A stretch of DNA of 64,000 nucleotides from VAZQ01 sp963827585 (GCA_963827585.1 CAWHCK010000011.1:1-64000), one strand, 5' to 3'; positions 17,941 through 26,696 are shown, counted from the first letter of the stretch. Translations and numbers: made by a program. The notes: generated by a model from the sequence alone, not told the origin.

Positions 17941-18564
17941 AAGGCGCCTGCGAGGGTTGGCCCCGCGCCACCATGAGTTTGAGGCAGGGCGCAACGGTGA
18001 TTAGGGATAGTGCCGTTTTTTGTATTGGTCAGGGCTAGGTCATTGCCATGCGTTGCCGGGTCATGTGCCGCTTTGGCGGGAAGCTTCGCACTTGCCGGAT
18101 GTCCCTCGCGCAATGAGATCAGGGCATCTGCGCTCGACAGCCGCGGGCGCGATCGGCGTCTTGTTAAAGGCGTTAATGGGCGCCGGGTCGAAGAACTTGC
18201 GCCATGCGTACGCCTAGCCTGCCGCCTCGATGAGGCTCCGCTTGGCAGCAGGGCTCGTATAGCCTGGTGAAGGCGGCAAAGGATGAGCCCAGCGTCTCGA
18301 TCAGGTCCTCGCCCGACCTCATGCAGGGCCCGCCGCAGCATGGACCGGCCGCGAGATCGGATTCCGTTGCTGGGGCAGCGGGTCGTCGCGACGGCTCGAA
18401 TGGACGGCTTCGATCGTCGGACCGTCGATCGGGTCGGTGTGTGCCTCGTCCCGCCCCCAGCAGCAAACTCTACCCCCACCCCGGGCATTAACCGGCTATT
18501 AACCTCTTTGTGGTTTCAGACCTGGTTCGCATTCTGTTAACCACAAGCGTAGGAACTAACGACC
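17941..18564. other. no intact gene; VIEDSRR-family remnant at the start
   Basis: Positions 17935-18005 read AAYKGACEGWPRATMSLRQG and then ATVIRDS, the 3' part of the WTDDGE family, fused directly behind the SPOR remnant. The rest shows no credible frame. Confidence 0.45.
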
Positions 18565-19876
18565 ATGGCCAAGACGAAGGCGGTCGCCAAGTACAAGACC
18601 ATCATTCCACGTGCGATTCGGCAGCTGTTCGGTCCTCCTCCATTGCTTAGCACGGAAATCCCGACCTCTACGAAGGGACGTTTGCCGGATTCGCTCAATC
18701 TCTGCGGCCACGAGATGCCCTCGAGTGGATGATCGTGCGTGATTTAACCGACGAGTACTGGGAGCTTCAGCGCCACAAGAACTTCAAGCCGCTGTTGATC
18801 GAGCAAGCATATGAGCGCCAGGTGAAGCGGGCCACCGAGCAGGTCGAGTCAGATTTCTGCGCCAAGGCCCACGCCTTGCGTGCAAGCCTTACGCGCGCGG
18901 CCAAACCCGCCTCAGCTGGAGCCCACAAAGACACCTCAGCGCAGCAGGACGAGGAGCACGCGGCCGCCAAGCGCAAAGAAAAAATTGAAGCAGATATCGA
19001 GAGCCTCGCTCATGCGACTGCGGAGAAGCTCGAGCTTCTGCAAAGGCCCGCGACCGACGCTGATTATGCCGGCAATTTGGAACATTGGATCTATCCCTAC
19101 GAGCGGGTTGACCAGCTTCAACTGGCAGCGCAGAAGAGGCTCAATGCGGTTCGCCAGGATCTCGAATGTTACCGCGATGGTCTTGCCCGTCAGCTTCGAG
19201 ACCATGACGTGGTCGACGGCGAGTTCGAAGAAGCTCCGCCCCGACCGCTACAAGGCCAAGCCCAACCCGCCTCGCCGTCGAACACAGTCATAACTGTGAC
19301 GTCAGCCTCGGGCAAAGAGGGGACGGGCGCGCCAGTTAAGCCCGTCACGCCGCGAACCACGGCCCTGATGCCCCCTGAGCCGGCGCCCGTGCAGTTGGAC
19401 GAGATGCCAGCCGCAAGCAACTCCCGACCGCGCAACGCGCGGACATGTCGCGGTCCACGAGTGCCTCCGAGGACTCGATTCCCGGCAGGCCGGCCTTGGT
19501 CGCGGTCGAGAACAATGACGACGGCATCCGACCCCACGATGGCTCGCCGAATGTGGTTCGACCGTATTCGTTCGGTCAGGTCACGATGCTGGCGCCCGCT
19601 TCCTCAACCTCGGAGCCGCCGAGCAAGGCGTTCGACCGCCTCTGCACGCCTTCGGAGGAGCAGGTGCTGCGCGCAACTACCAAGACCGAGGCGCAGCGCC
19701 CTCGCCCCTTGGGCAAAGACGATCCTGTGCCGGGGTCGCAGCAACGCCCCACAGCGCCATGGTCCGATGGCATTGCGCGCGCCCTCGGTCTCGCTCCGGG
19801 GAGTGCCTCTACACTTTCGCTCGAGCAGGTATTCTCTCCCCCGCTGATGAACAAGGCGGCGTCACGACCGAAATAA
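18565..19876 (+). pseudogene. FGPP-family protein, long form, at least two frameshifts
   Basis: The ATG at 18565 begins AKTKAVAKYKTIIPRAIRQL, then FGPPPLLSTE. One A appears lost in an A-run near 18648, after which NPDLYEGTFAGFAQSL leads into RDALEWMIVRDLTDEYWELQ. A long charged helical region with coiled-coil character follows. Near 19440 the frame probably changes again, because the 19445 frame (SIPGRPALVAVENNDDGI) is far more protein-like than the arginine-rich continuation. It parallels the short form at 2747 and, like it, precedes an STGPKT-family gene. The function is unknown. Confidence 0.65.
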
Positions 19877-19892
19877 CCGCTCGAGCGATCAA

Positions 19893-20615
19893 ATGACTTC
19901 CGAAAGGAAAATCGCCGCGAACCGCATCAACGCGAGCAAGAGCACTGGACCCAAGACAGCGAAGGGCAAAGATCGCGCAAGTCGAAACGCGCTACGGCAT
20001 GGACTGGCGACCATTACGCGCCACAATCTCTCGGTCTCGGCGCAGATTGAAAGCATTGCACGGGCCATCTGCGGGGACGGCGCGCCTCCAGCGCAATACG
20101 AGCAGGCGCTCATCATCGCCGAGAGCGAAGTTGTGCTTCTGCACGTTCGCAGCGCCCGCGTCGCCGCCATCGAGCGCGCAAGAAGAATTGCGCCGAGCTC
20201 GAACGCATTGGTTCCCGGTTTCCCCACCGATCAGGAATGGATGCATGCGTTTGACGACCTGGTTCGTGGACGTCCGCAGAAGATGACCAACCTGCTTGCT
20301 CGAGGCGCTGATGCGGTGCGCGTCTTCAGCGCGAAGATGTCAGCACCCACCGGTGACGACGAGAACAAGACCGAGCAATTGGGACAAGATCAACGGCAAT
20401 CCGCATTACAGGACGACAACGACGGGCGGCCGCAAACATCAGAAAATCCATCAGCCACCATGGCGAGGAGCAAGCTCGAGGCCTTTTGCCAAGCCCTGCC
20501 TGATCTGATGAGTTTGGATCGCTACGCGCGGCGCGCGGTCTCCCGCCGGCGACGGGCCATCCGCAAGTTCATCGCAAACTCAATCGTGCATAGCCTTCCC
20601 GCTGGTCCACAGTAA
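19893..20615 (+). CDS. STGPKT-family protein, intact
   Basis: This 240-residue basic protein starts MTSERKIAANRINASKSTGP, then KTAKGKDRASRNALRHGL. That is the same signature as the interrupted copy at 3563. A middle region of helices (IESIARAICG, IIAESEVVLLHVRSARVAAI) and a low-complexity linker lead to a C-terminal DRYARRAVSRRRRAIRKF. The ATG has a CGAAAGGAAAA-like stretch just inside it and no strong upstream site. The N-terminal signature, with conserved Thr-Gly-Pro-Lys-Thr and Asn-Ala-x-x-His-Gly, is widespread in rhizobia, but I know no function. The preceding FGPP gene ends 16 bases upstream. Confidence 0.75.
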   Translation: MTSERKIAANRINASKSTGPKTAKGKDRASRNALRHGLATITRHNLSVSAQIESIARAICGDGAPPAQYEQALIIAESEVVLLHVRSARVAAIERARRIAPSSNALVPGFPTDQEWMHAFDDLVRGRPQKMTNLLARGADAVRVFSAKMSAPTGDDENKTEQLGQDQRQSALQDDNDGRPQTSENPSATMARSKLEAFCQALPDLMSLDRYARRAVSRRRRAIRKFIANSIVHSLPAGPQ

Positions 20616-20927
20616 CACATGCTTGACGGTTGGGCCGAAGGGAGATCACTCATGACAATCGACCCGGTCAGATAGGAAGTGGGGCCAACCTAACGGCACA
20701 GGTCGCGGCAGGCGTTTTGGCTCCTTGACATCCAGCCCTGGTAAATCCTGGGATTTCTAGCCCACCTCGTGCCCACCTCCACGCGCCCATCCTGCAGTAT
20801 TATCGCTGGAGCAAACTGCATCGGACGAATGTTGACTTGTTCACGGGCACAAATCCCGGTCGACGATATGGGCGCACTACTTTAAAGATGTGTCTGGCGA
20901 TCCGGGTTTGCAACTTTTGCCACCGAT
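20616..20927. other. no supported gene
   Basis: Intergenic between the STGPKT gene and the phosphoesterase. No repeat or hairpin of note is seen. Confidence 0.4.
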
Positions 20928-21905
20928 ATGGCTTGCCTGTCTTACACCCAGCGGGTAGCAATCTGTGAAACGCAATTGGAACGGGGTACCTGCTTGCAGC
21001 GGGCGGTCGTCGGTCACTCCGTCAGGAGTTGGAATGACGGGAAAGTTGGGAAGCGTTCGCGAGGTCGTCTGATCCGCGCCATCACGCGGCCACCCTTCCG
21101 AGACGAGTTCGGCCGCAAGGGCTGGTTTGAGTGGATTGCGCGGGCGCGCCCGCATTTGATTCGCAGAGTGCAGCTCACAGTCGATGGTTGGCCGCGATGG
21201 TCCCGTCCGCTCCGAGTGGTCTTCCTTTCTGATTTTCACACCGGCTCGCATTCCGATGACGTCGCCCGCCTCAAGGGCATCGTCGCTGAAGCTCGCGCCT
21301 TCAGCCCCGATCTCGTCCTCCTCGGTGGCGACTTCGTCAATCAACAGCTGTTCGGCGGCGGACGAGTGCCGCCCCAGGTCACAGCCGCGATCCTGGCGCA
21401 CCTGCATGGGTCTCGTGGGCAATTCGCTGTGCTGGGAAATCATGATTACATCTACGGCGCCGAGGAGATTGCCGAGGCGTTGCGCAAGCATGCCATCACC
21501 GTGCTTGATAACGACAGGCGAACCGTCAGTTTCGAAAATCACTCGATTGACCTCGTGGGAATACCCGATGCTCGTATCGAGAGCGAGTGCTCGAAACAGG
21601 TCCTTGCCGGTCTCGCTCCGGAGCGACCGACCATTGTGCTTACGCATGATCCGGTATGGTTCGCGCACGTGCCGGCAGGACCGCATCTAACACTTGCCGG
21701 GCACACGCATGGCGGCCAGATCCGGCTGCCGGGCCTCGGCATCGTAAAGAACTCTAGTAAGGCACCGCTGCACTGGACCCACGGGCTTGTCAGGGAGCGA
21801 GGACAATATCTGTACGTGACCAGCGGCATCGGGACGAGCGGCGTGCCATTGCGGTGGCGCGTTCCTCCGGAATTCGTCGTGCTGGACGTGACAGGGTCCG
21901 CATGA
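20928..21905 (+). CDS. metallophosphoesterase
   Basis: This 325-residue protein has the complete dinuclear metal-site motif set of the calcineurin-like fold: SDFHTG (101-106), GGDF (133-136), GNHD (170-173), LTHDP (238-242) and GHTHGG (258-263). The spacing and the ending (SGIGTSGVPLRWRVPPEF) are those of the YkuE/YaeI-type cytoplasmic or membrane-associated phosphoesterases. Related enzymes act on lipid A precursors or other phosphodiesters; the substrate here is not known. The first 60 residues are poorly conserved in character, so the true start may be later, for instance near 21080. It is one of the few fully intact genes in the first half. Confidence 0.85.
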   Translation: MACLSYTQRVAICETQLERGTCLQRAVVGHSVRSWNDGKVGKRSRGRLIRAITRPPFRDEFGRKGWFEWIARARPHLIRRVQLTVDGWPRWSRPLRVVFLSDFHTGSHSDDVARLKGIVAEARAFSPDLVLLGGDFVNQQLFGGGRVPPQVTAAILAHLHGSRGQFAVLGNHDYIYGAEEIAEALRKHAITVLDNDRRTVSFENHSIDLVGIPDARIESECSKQVLAGLAPERPTIVLTHDPVWFAHVPAGPHLTLAGHTHGGQIRLPGLGIVKNSSKAPLHWTHGLVRERGQYLYVTSGIGTSGVPLRWRVPPEFVVLDVTGSA

Positions 21906-22356
21906 AATCCGGATTTTAAGTCCGCGCCGTCGGGCGATCCGATAAATTTCTGGCATCAGCACGGCTCAAGGCTTCACGCCAAGGCGATGACGGTGCCGCA
22001 CAACATCTCTCGTGGTAGCGCGACGTGGCCAGCCGGACGCAGCAATGGCTGCACCCGGCTGGCTTGCGTCGGACGCGCATGACTAGCCATTTACGGCCGG
22101 ATGACTAGGCAGTTGCTGTCCGAACTAGCATCCGCACGTTCGTCGCGAGAAGTGTCTTGAAGGTTCACAAGGCCGGTTGCGGCGGCGCCCGTAAGGCTGA
22201 CGGGACGTGTCCGCCTAGGCGGCGGCAGGAATGCGGCAAAGTTTCCGGCCGAACTAACCAGCTCCTATCGAAGGCAGGGCGATCAGCCCCTCGTGCCCCT
22301 CAACGCGCCAAGTCCTGTTGGGTGCCAGGGGGCGTGCGCGAAACCGCGCGTGAAAT
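21906..22356. other. no supported gene
   Basis: No credible frame. The end of this stretch (TGAAATTCACC near 22350) recurs at 23220 in the same relation to a WTDDGE-family end. Confidence 0.4.
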
Positions 22357-22500
22357 TCACCTAGAGGCAATTCGCCGACGCCGGCTGTCCTCGATCAGCC
22401 GGCCACCCTGCCGCAGGGTGATGGCCGTTGGGCCAGCGCTCGCAGGCGGTCGGTAGGTCGCCAGACTGAAGCCCCCGGCCCCTCCCGAGGCAAGGCTTTT
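22357..22500 (-). pseudogene. WTDDGE/VIEDSRR-family C-terminal remnant
   Basis: The reverse strand reads SLATYRPPASAGP (a shifted CERWP) and then TAITLRQGGRLIEDSRRRR, ending IASR-stop. A single-base change separates the halves. Confidence 0.55.
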
Positions 22501-22590
22501 CGTTACCAGGTATCCATCGCGGCCACCAATCGAGCTTGGCGTCGTGCAACAGTGCGAGTTCGAAGAGAGGAAAGTCCAGACGCGCTCGGG

Positions 22591-22670
22591 GAGCGTCAGT
22601 GATGACCGTTGAGGAAGCAACCCCAAATGGGGGTGTGTGCATCTCTTGCGATCCTCGCTATTTTTTGGAC
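22591..22670 (-). repeat. repeat R1, copy 5
   Basis: A full-length copy in reverse orientation, with GTCCAAAAAATAGCGAGG at the left end and CACTGACGCTC at the right. It begins six bases after the stop of the zinc-ribbon remnant. Confidence 0.75.
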
Positions 22671-22675
22671 GCCGC

Positions 22676-22952
22676 TTACCGTCTTGATTTGATGCCGGCC
22701 AAGCGCTGGACGATGTTCTCGCCAGCGTCGCCCCAATACTTGCCAGGCTCGACGTTCGGAGGGACGACGTTTTGAAACCGTTGCCCGCGAAGGAAGCCGT
22801 ACCAGCGACGGATTTGATCTCGGCGAATTGCAAGTTCACGAAGGTGTGCGTCTTTGCACGCCCTCTTGCAGAATCTTATTGCTCCACCAACGGTGCGTCA
22901 CCAGGCCAAAACGTCCTCCACAATGGTCGCAGACTTGGGGCTGCCTCATCAT
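22676..22952 (-). pseudogene. small zinc-ribbon-like protein, one frameshift
   Basis: From 22952 the strand reads MMRQPQVCDHCGGRFGLVTH and then RWWSN. After a shift it reads CKRACKDAHLRELAIRRDQI, then RRWYGFLRGQRF, and ends with GENIVQRLAGIKSRR. The spacing CxxC then CxxxC suggests a treble-clef or ribbon zinc site. I know similar small CDHCGxxFGL proteins in Bradyrhizobium, function unknown. The end borrows the GENIVxxLAG motif of the WTDDGE family, which suggests recombination between the two. Confidence 0.55.
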
Positions 22953-23048
22953 ACCCTCGCACAGCAGTTTGATAAAATTTCGTTGAGGCGGCAACAGAAG
23001 ATCGCGATGGACACTTTCTCTCCCAATTGCTCGGACGGCAAATCCAGC

Positions 23049-23128
23049 AGCGTCAGTCATGACCCGTTGAGTAGGCAACCCCCAAATGAATGATGTGTCT
23101 ACTCTCGCGACCCCTTCATTTTTTGGAT
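23049..23128 (-). repeat. repeat R1, copy 6
   Basis: Reverse orientation. The hairpin is partly lost (CATTCATTTGGGGG), but both ends match. The left end follows a WTDDGENIVELAG fragment. Confidence 0.7.
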
Positions 23129-23149
23129 GTCGCCACCGTCTTGCTTCGT

Positions 23150-23223
23150 CACCGGCCAGCTCGACGATGTTCTCGCCGTCATCGGTCCACTGGTCGATGA
23201 GTGCGCAGAACCGCGCGTGAAAT
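23150..23223 (-). pseudogene. WTDDGE-family internal fragment
   Basis: It reads FCALIDQWTDDGENIVELAG immediately after the stop of the intact member at 23224, and runs into R1. Confidence 0.5.
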
Positions 23224-23427
23224 TCACTGAGAGGCAATTCGCCTGCGCCGCCTGTCCTCAATGATCCGCGAACCCTGCTCCAACGTAATGACTGCACTCG
23301 GCCAACGCTCGCAGGCGGTACGGTAGGCCGCCTTGGCAATCGCGAAGTCCGACGAGCCCGCAACCTGTTGCGGGCCATAGTCAGTCCACACAACGATGCG
23401 GAAGGCGAAGCGGGTGCCTGTCCTCAT
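23224..23427 (-). CDS. WTDDGE/VIEDSRR-family small protein, intact copy
   Basis: This 67-residue frame starts MRTGTRFAFRIVVWTDYGPQ, continues through FAIAKAAYRTACERWP, and ends ITLEQGSRIIEDRRRRR. It is the only copy here that keeps the whole family layout in one frame. The pattern is a beta strand pair with a conserved Trp-Thr-Asp, a helix, then a strand with Ile-Glu-Asp and a basic tail. No Shine-Dalgarno sequence is obvious. The function is unknown. Related fragments lie at 14580, 14848, 16607, 17941, 22357 and 23150. Confidence 0.6.
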   Translation of the reverse strand: MRTGTRFAFRIVVWTDYGPQQVAGSSDFAIAKAAYRTACERWPSAVITLEQGSRIIEDRRRRRIASQ

Positions 23428-23776
23428 GAGCAACACCGACTTAGCGATATCAACACTTGGCTCACCGAGGTCGTGGCCCATGCCGGGCCGGCGCCTGCGG
23501 GTGGCGTGGTATCGCCAGCCGGCCTAGGTGAGCAGTACCATGGTCCAGGCGAAAGCTGCGCAGAACACCAATAGGGCCAATACCGCACGCGGGTCACGAA
23601 ACATCGATGGTTCCAATTCCAAACAGAGCCAAACACAAAATTGAACCCCGACGCTGTCGGTGGAGATGGTCGGGGCTCGCAGGCTAACGACGTGCACATA
23701 CCGAGGTGGATCTCGGAACCCTCAACAGGCGCTCCGTCCCTAGCCCCGTTAGAGAATATGGCCGGTTGCGTTCCGC
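23428..23776. other. no supported gene
   Basis: No credible frame on either strand. Confidence 0.4.
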
Positions 23777-23809
23777 TGTCTATTCTCGCAAACCTTTCAT
23801 TTTTTGGAC
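23777..23809 (-). repeat. repeat R1, left-end fragment
   Basis: GTCCAAAAAATGAAAGG and GCGAGAATAGAC on the reverse strand. The hairpin half is missing. Confidence 0.55.
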
Positions 23810-23932
23810 AACACAAGCTGCCGCGGCGCGGGCCTTGTGTTCATGTTGGGCGTCCAAGAAAGATAGCCTTGTGCCCCGATCGCGCGAAAGCTCAGGGTGT
23901 AATCGTGGTCTAGCAGTCACTCCCCACCTCGC

Positions 23933-23957
23933 GCCCCGCTTCGGCGGGGCTTTTTTT
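23933..23957 (+). terminator. strong Rho-independent terminator
   Basis: GCCCCGC-TTCG-GCGGGGC followed by seven T residues. No intact gene ends just upstream, so it may be a relic or serve an unseen RNA. Confidence 0.65.
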
Positions 23958-24287
23958 GCGCGCCCATCTTGCCCTGGCTAGCCCGCATCCGACTCCGGCG
24001 GAAGAGCCCAGGGCATCAGCCCCTGGAAGCGCCCGATTTCAGCCGGCATCCGTGGATCGAACTCTTAAGGGACGTCCACAGCGGACTTGGCGCAACCTGG
24101 CGGCGGTGGCTCGCCTGGGCGGGGCCGCGCGAGATGTAAGAAAGCCCCGCAAGGGGTGGGGCTCAGGGTTGAGGCGAGAATTCGTGGTCAATGGCTGCGA
24201 CCACGATTACATCCTCAGCCTTCACGAGATCGGGCACAAGGCCATTTCTTTTTTGGACGCCCAACATGAAATGGGCGTCGAACCTTT

Positions 24288-24320
24288 GTCCAAAAAATGA
24301 AGGGGTCGCGAGAGTAGACC
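24288..24320 (+). repeat. repeat R1, left-end fragment
   Basis: GTCCAAAAAATGAAGGGG and TCGCGAGAGTAGAC. The sequence diverges before the hairpin. Confidence 0.6.
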
Positions 24321-24435
24321 CAGCAGCTCGGGCTCCTATCATGTCGAGCAGATTCCCGGAGCCATTTCATCGTGAGGTTTGATATCGCACCCGAGAGTGA
24401 CGCGTTGAATATTTACGAGGCAGACCGCGGCTCTT

Positions 24436-24585
24436 ATGTCGTTGGAATATTTCGACGCACACGACCGCTGTTATGTCACGGTATTTGCCGGCCCTGAAGC
24501 TGAGAAGCGTGCGTGCGACTATTTAGATGCGCTCAAGACCGGACGATTGGAAATCATACGGGACGCTCTTTGCCATGACCGATAA
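24436..24585 (+). CDS. small hypothetical protein
   Basis: A 49-residue frame reads MSLEYFDAHDRCYVTVFAGP, then EAEKRACDYLDALKTG and ending RDALCHDR. It looks like a compact beta-beta-alpha unit. A decayed relative at 26290-26350 reads VVEYFGAGGRSYVRVSA and then stops matching just before the MTREL gene. It may be part of a longer frameshifted gene that began near 24375. The function is unknown. Confidence 0.5.
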   Translation: MSLEYFDAHDRCYVTVFAGPEAEKRACDYLDALKTGRLEIIRDALCHDR

Positions 24586-24630
24586 AGGCTCTCGGCACCC
24601 ACCGGGCGGCCCTCTTTGTACTTTCAGAGT

Positions 24631-24720
24631 CCCGCAGGGGCAAGACAGGTCTGCACCGAGGGATCGAGAGGGGCTCCGCCCTCGTGGGGGCATCCGTTAC
24701 CCCCAATTGGGAGCTGTGCG
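24631..24720. repeat. repeat R3, copy 2
   Basis: GGGGCAAGACAGGTCTGC, GGGCTCCGCCCTC and CCCCCAATTGGGAG match 26614-26696 closely. No MTREL gene is attached here. Confidence 0.6.
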
Positions 24721-24882
24721 GACAAGCAAACTTTGTCTACTTCCCAGCGGAGGCGTCCGCACTTCCAAGCAGAGCGATCCGCCTTTCGCGCGGGAATTTT
24801 TTCTAGTTGGTCTGGGTCTTGGGCACTGCCGGTTGGCACGAGCATTAGCCTACCGTGCAGTGCGGTGGAGCATGGAGCCTCC

Positions 24883-25240
24883 ATGAGGGACATTGCATTC
24901 AAAGTGAACATCGTCGCGGTGGTACGGGTGCGTGCCGCTGAAGAGAACGTCGCACGTAAGGTCGTTCCAACTGTCCTCGCGGCGCCCGGGCACCAGCGAA
25001 ATCAGATTGGCGAATGAGAACAGAGCTCTGTCCTCCAATGGCCCAATCGTAACAGACGTCGATTTGGTTGATGAAGGCTCGATTAAACTCGTTGAGTCTG
25101 CCGACGCGGCGGCAGCCCGTGCGCCAGCTCCGGCCAGTCGCTCTCGACGACCGCGCGCGCATCTCGTCGGAAATAGCCTCGATCCGCTCCAAATCGAGTG
25201 CCGTATTTGTGCGGCCGTTCGAGATCGGCTGGCATCATGA
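24883..25240 (+). pseudogene. LANENN-family protein, copy 3, frameshifted
   Basis: The ATG at 24883 reads RDIAFKVNIVAVVRVRAAEE, then NVARKVVPTVLAAPG. A single-base gain near 24987 shifts the frame, and TSEIRLANENRAL and VDEGSIKLVES follow. The 3' part again overlaps an antisense SDEMRA-family remnant. Confidence 0.6.
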
Positions 25241-25260
25241 CGTGGCCGCCGACGCTTCAG
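25095..25260 (-). pseudogene. SDEMRA-family remnant
   Basis: The reverse strand reads MERIEAISDEMRA and then RSWRTGCRR after a shift. The upstream MMPADLERPHKY is in another frame. Confidence 0.45.
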
Positions 25261-25400
25261 GGAGAGTAGATGCACCGCTCCGCCATCTGCGACGAATATG
25301 GATCGATCCCGCACCCACTTCGCCCACCGTATCGATTGCGCAGGTAAAGAGAGTGCTAAACCGTTGGTTTTCACACCTAGTCGCCCCTATCCTGGGGACG

Positions 25401-25724
25401 ATGAAAGGCTTCGGTAAGATTGCCCTCGTGTTCGGCCTGCTCGGTGGCCTGATGTGTTATTTCATCATCCCCCTGCAATCCACGCGCTCGCGCGCCTTAT
25501 CGCCAACCGACAAGGCCGAGTACGCCCTGACCGTCAGTCACTACAAAAAGCACTGCGGTCCAGTCGCCCAAAACATCGAGGAGAACGCCAAGGCCTACGA
25601 CCGCGAACTGAGCGGGGAAAACATTTGGGCCGGCATCGATGCCATGTTGCAGCATCGCCGTCCGTTGATCGGTTGGCCGACCTGGTGCCGCTATATCGGC
25701 GCGCTTTGGCTCAACCGTGCGTAA
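25401..25724 (+). CDS. membrane-anchored hypothetical protein
   Basis: This 107-residue protein starts MKGFGKIALVFGLLGGLMCY and has one N-terminal transmembrane helix (about 5-25). It then has a soluble part with LSPTDKAEYALTVSHYKKHC and GIDAMLQHRRPLIGWPTWCR. The open frame extends further upstream, but those codons belong to the LANENN/SDEMRA debris, so the ATG at 25401 is preferred. A GGGGACG lies just before it. A hairpin (GGCCCCGC/GCGGGGGGCC) follows within 10 bases of the stop. The function is unknown. Confidence 0.6.
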   Translation: MKGFGKIALVFGLLGGLMCYFIIPLQSTRSRALSPTDKAEYALTVSHYKKHCGPVAQNIEENAKAYDRELSGENIWAGIDAMLQHRRPLIGWPTWCRYIGALWLNRA

Positions 25725-26350
25725 AAAGGCCCCGCCTTTCAAGGAGCGGGGGGCCAGGGGACCGTGCGATCGGACTTTAGGCGCCCCCCAGGAGTATTGG
25801 GACAAGGCTGATGCCGCTCACCATGCGCCCGATCGGGCTCTGTCGCCAGGCGAATTCGAGCGAGTGGGCGATGGGCCGTATCTACGAACTGCGCGGCCGT
25901 GCCGAGCGGCATAAGCTTTGCTGATCGCACCTCGGCATCGAAGCTGCAAGAGCGCTTCCACCGACATTAGAGCAAGTTTGCTTTTTCTGGCCATTCGAAA
26001 TCTCCCAATAGGAATCACGCCCAGCTCGGCGGGCCTTCCTTCGCGAATCTGTCCAAAAAATAGCACCTTTGAGAGGTCACCACACCGGGCATGATGGCGA
26101 CGAGCACAGCTTATGCAGTTGGGACGGTCTGCCTCTCCTAGCCGCCGCCGGGCCTCGGCCTGATCCTCGAACCCTGGTCGGGGCCAGCCAATTCGTACCG
26201 CTGGCGTGGAGCGCCGGTTGCAGTCCGCGAACGTTTCGTCGTGAAGTTTGCCATGGGACCGGAGAGTGGCGCGCTGAATATTGTCAACGCAGACGACGGC
26301 TCTATGTTGTTGAATATTTCGGCGCAGGCGGCCGCTCTTATGTGAGGGTA
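25725..26350. other. no gene; R1 left end and weak R2 copy
   Basis: At about 26050 GTCCAAAAAATAGCACC leads to DNA like that after 14693. A weak R2 copy (GGCCTGATCCTCG, CCTGGTCGGGGCCAG) ends near 26205. From 26220 to 26345 a decayed relative of the gene at 24436 is readable only in pieces. Confidence 0.5.
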
Positions 26351-26530
26351 TCAGCAATCCCGGAACACATCCGTATCGGCGCACGCGCAGGCGGCAGCGT
26401 CGACAACGCTTTCGAAGCGGCCAATCCTAGTAAGCCCGTTCATGTCGAAAGCCTCGACCGCCCCGTCCGGATCGACGAAGAGAATGGCGATCATGCCGTT
26501 ATGGCCATAAACGTGCAGCTCTCGGGTCAT
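26351..26530 (-). CDS. small hypothetical protein, MTREL family, copy 2
   Basis: This 59-residue protein starts MTRELHVYGHNGMIAILFVD, then DPDGAVEAFDMNGL. It is nearly the same as copy 1 at 4309-4488. The differences cluster at His/Gly and at the C-terminal VVDAAACACADTD. A G-rich ribosome binding site precedes the ATG in both copies, and the upstream 150 bases are shared up to repeat R3. Two diverged copies that both keep an open frame suggest that the protein was maintained. The function is unknown. Confidence 0.7.
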   Translation of the reverse strand: MTRELHVYGHNGMIAILFVDPDGAVEAFDMNGLTRIGRFESVVDAAACACADTDVFRDC

Positions 26531-26613
26531 CGTCGCACCCCCCGCCCCAGTCGCCGGTGTTTCACCCTTTCCTAATTCCATTTAGACAATTCCGAACTCT
26601 TCTAAACATAAAA

Positions 26614-26696
26614 GCCGCTCCGGGGCAAGGCAGTCTGTGCGGGCGCTCCGCCCTCGAGAGGTTGCACCCTCGCATGCCTCCCAATTGGGAGGAGTG
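26614..26696. repeat. repeat R3, copy 3
   Basis: It carries GGGGCAAGGCAGTCTGTGCG, CGCTCCGCCCTCGAGAGG and CTCCCAATTGGGAG, upstream of MTREL copy 2. Confidence 0.6.

Noticed and set aside
7668..24320. R1 copies considered as a CRISPR array
   Set aside because: The copies are kilobases apart, in both orientations, with no regular spacers and no cas genes.
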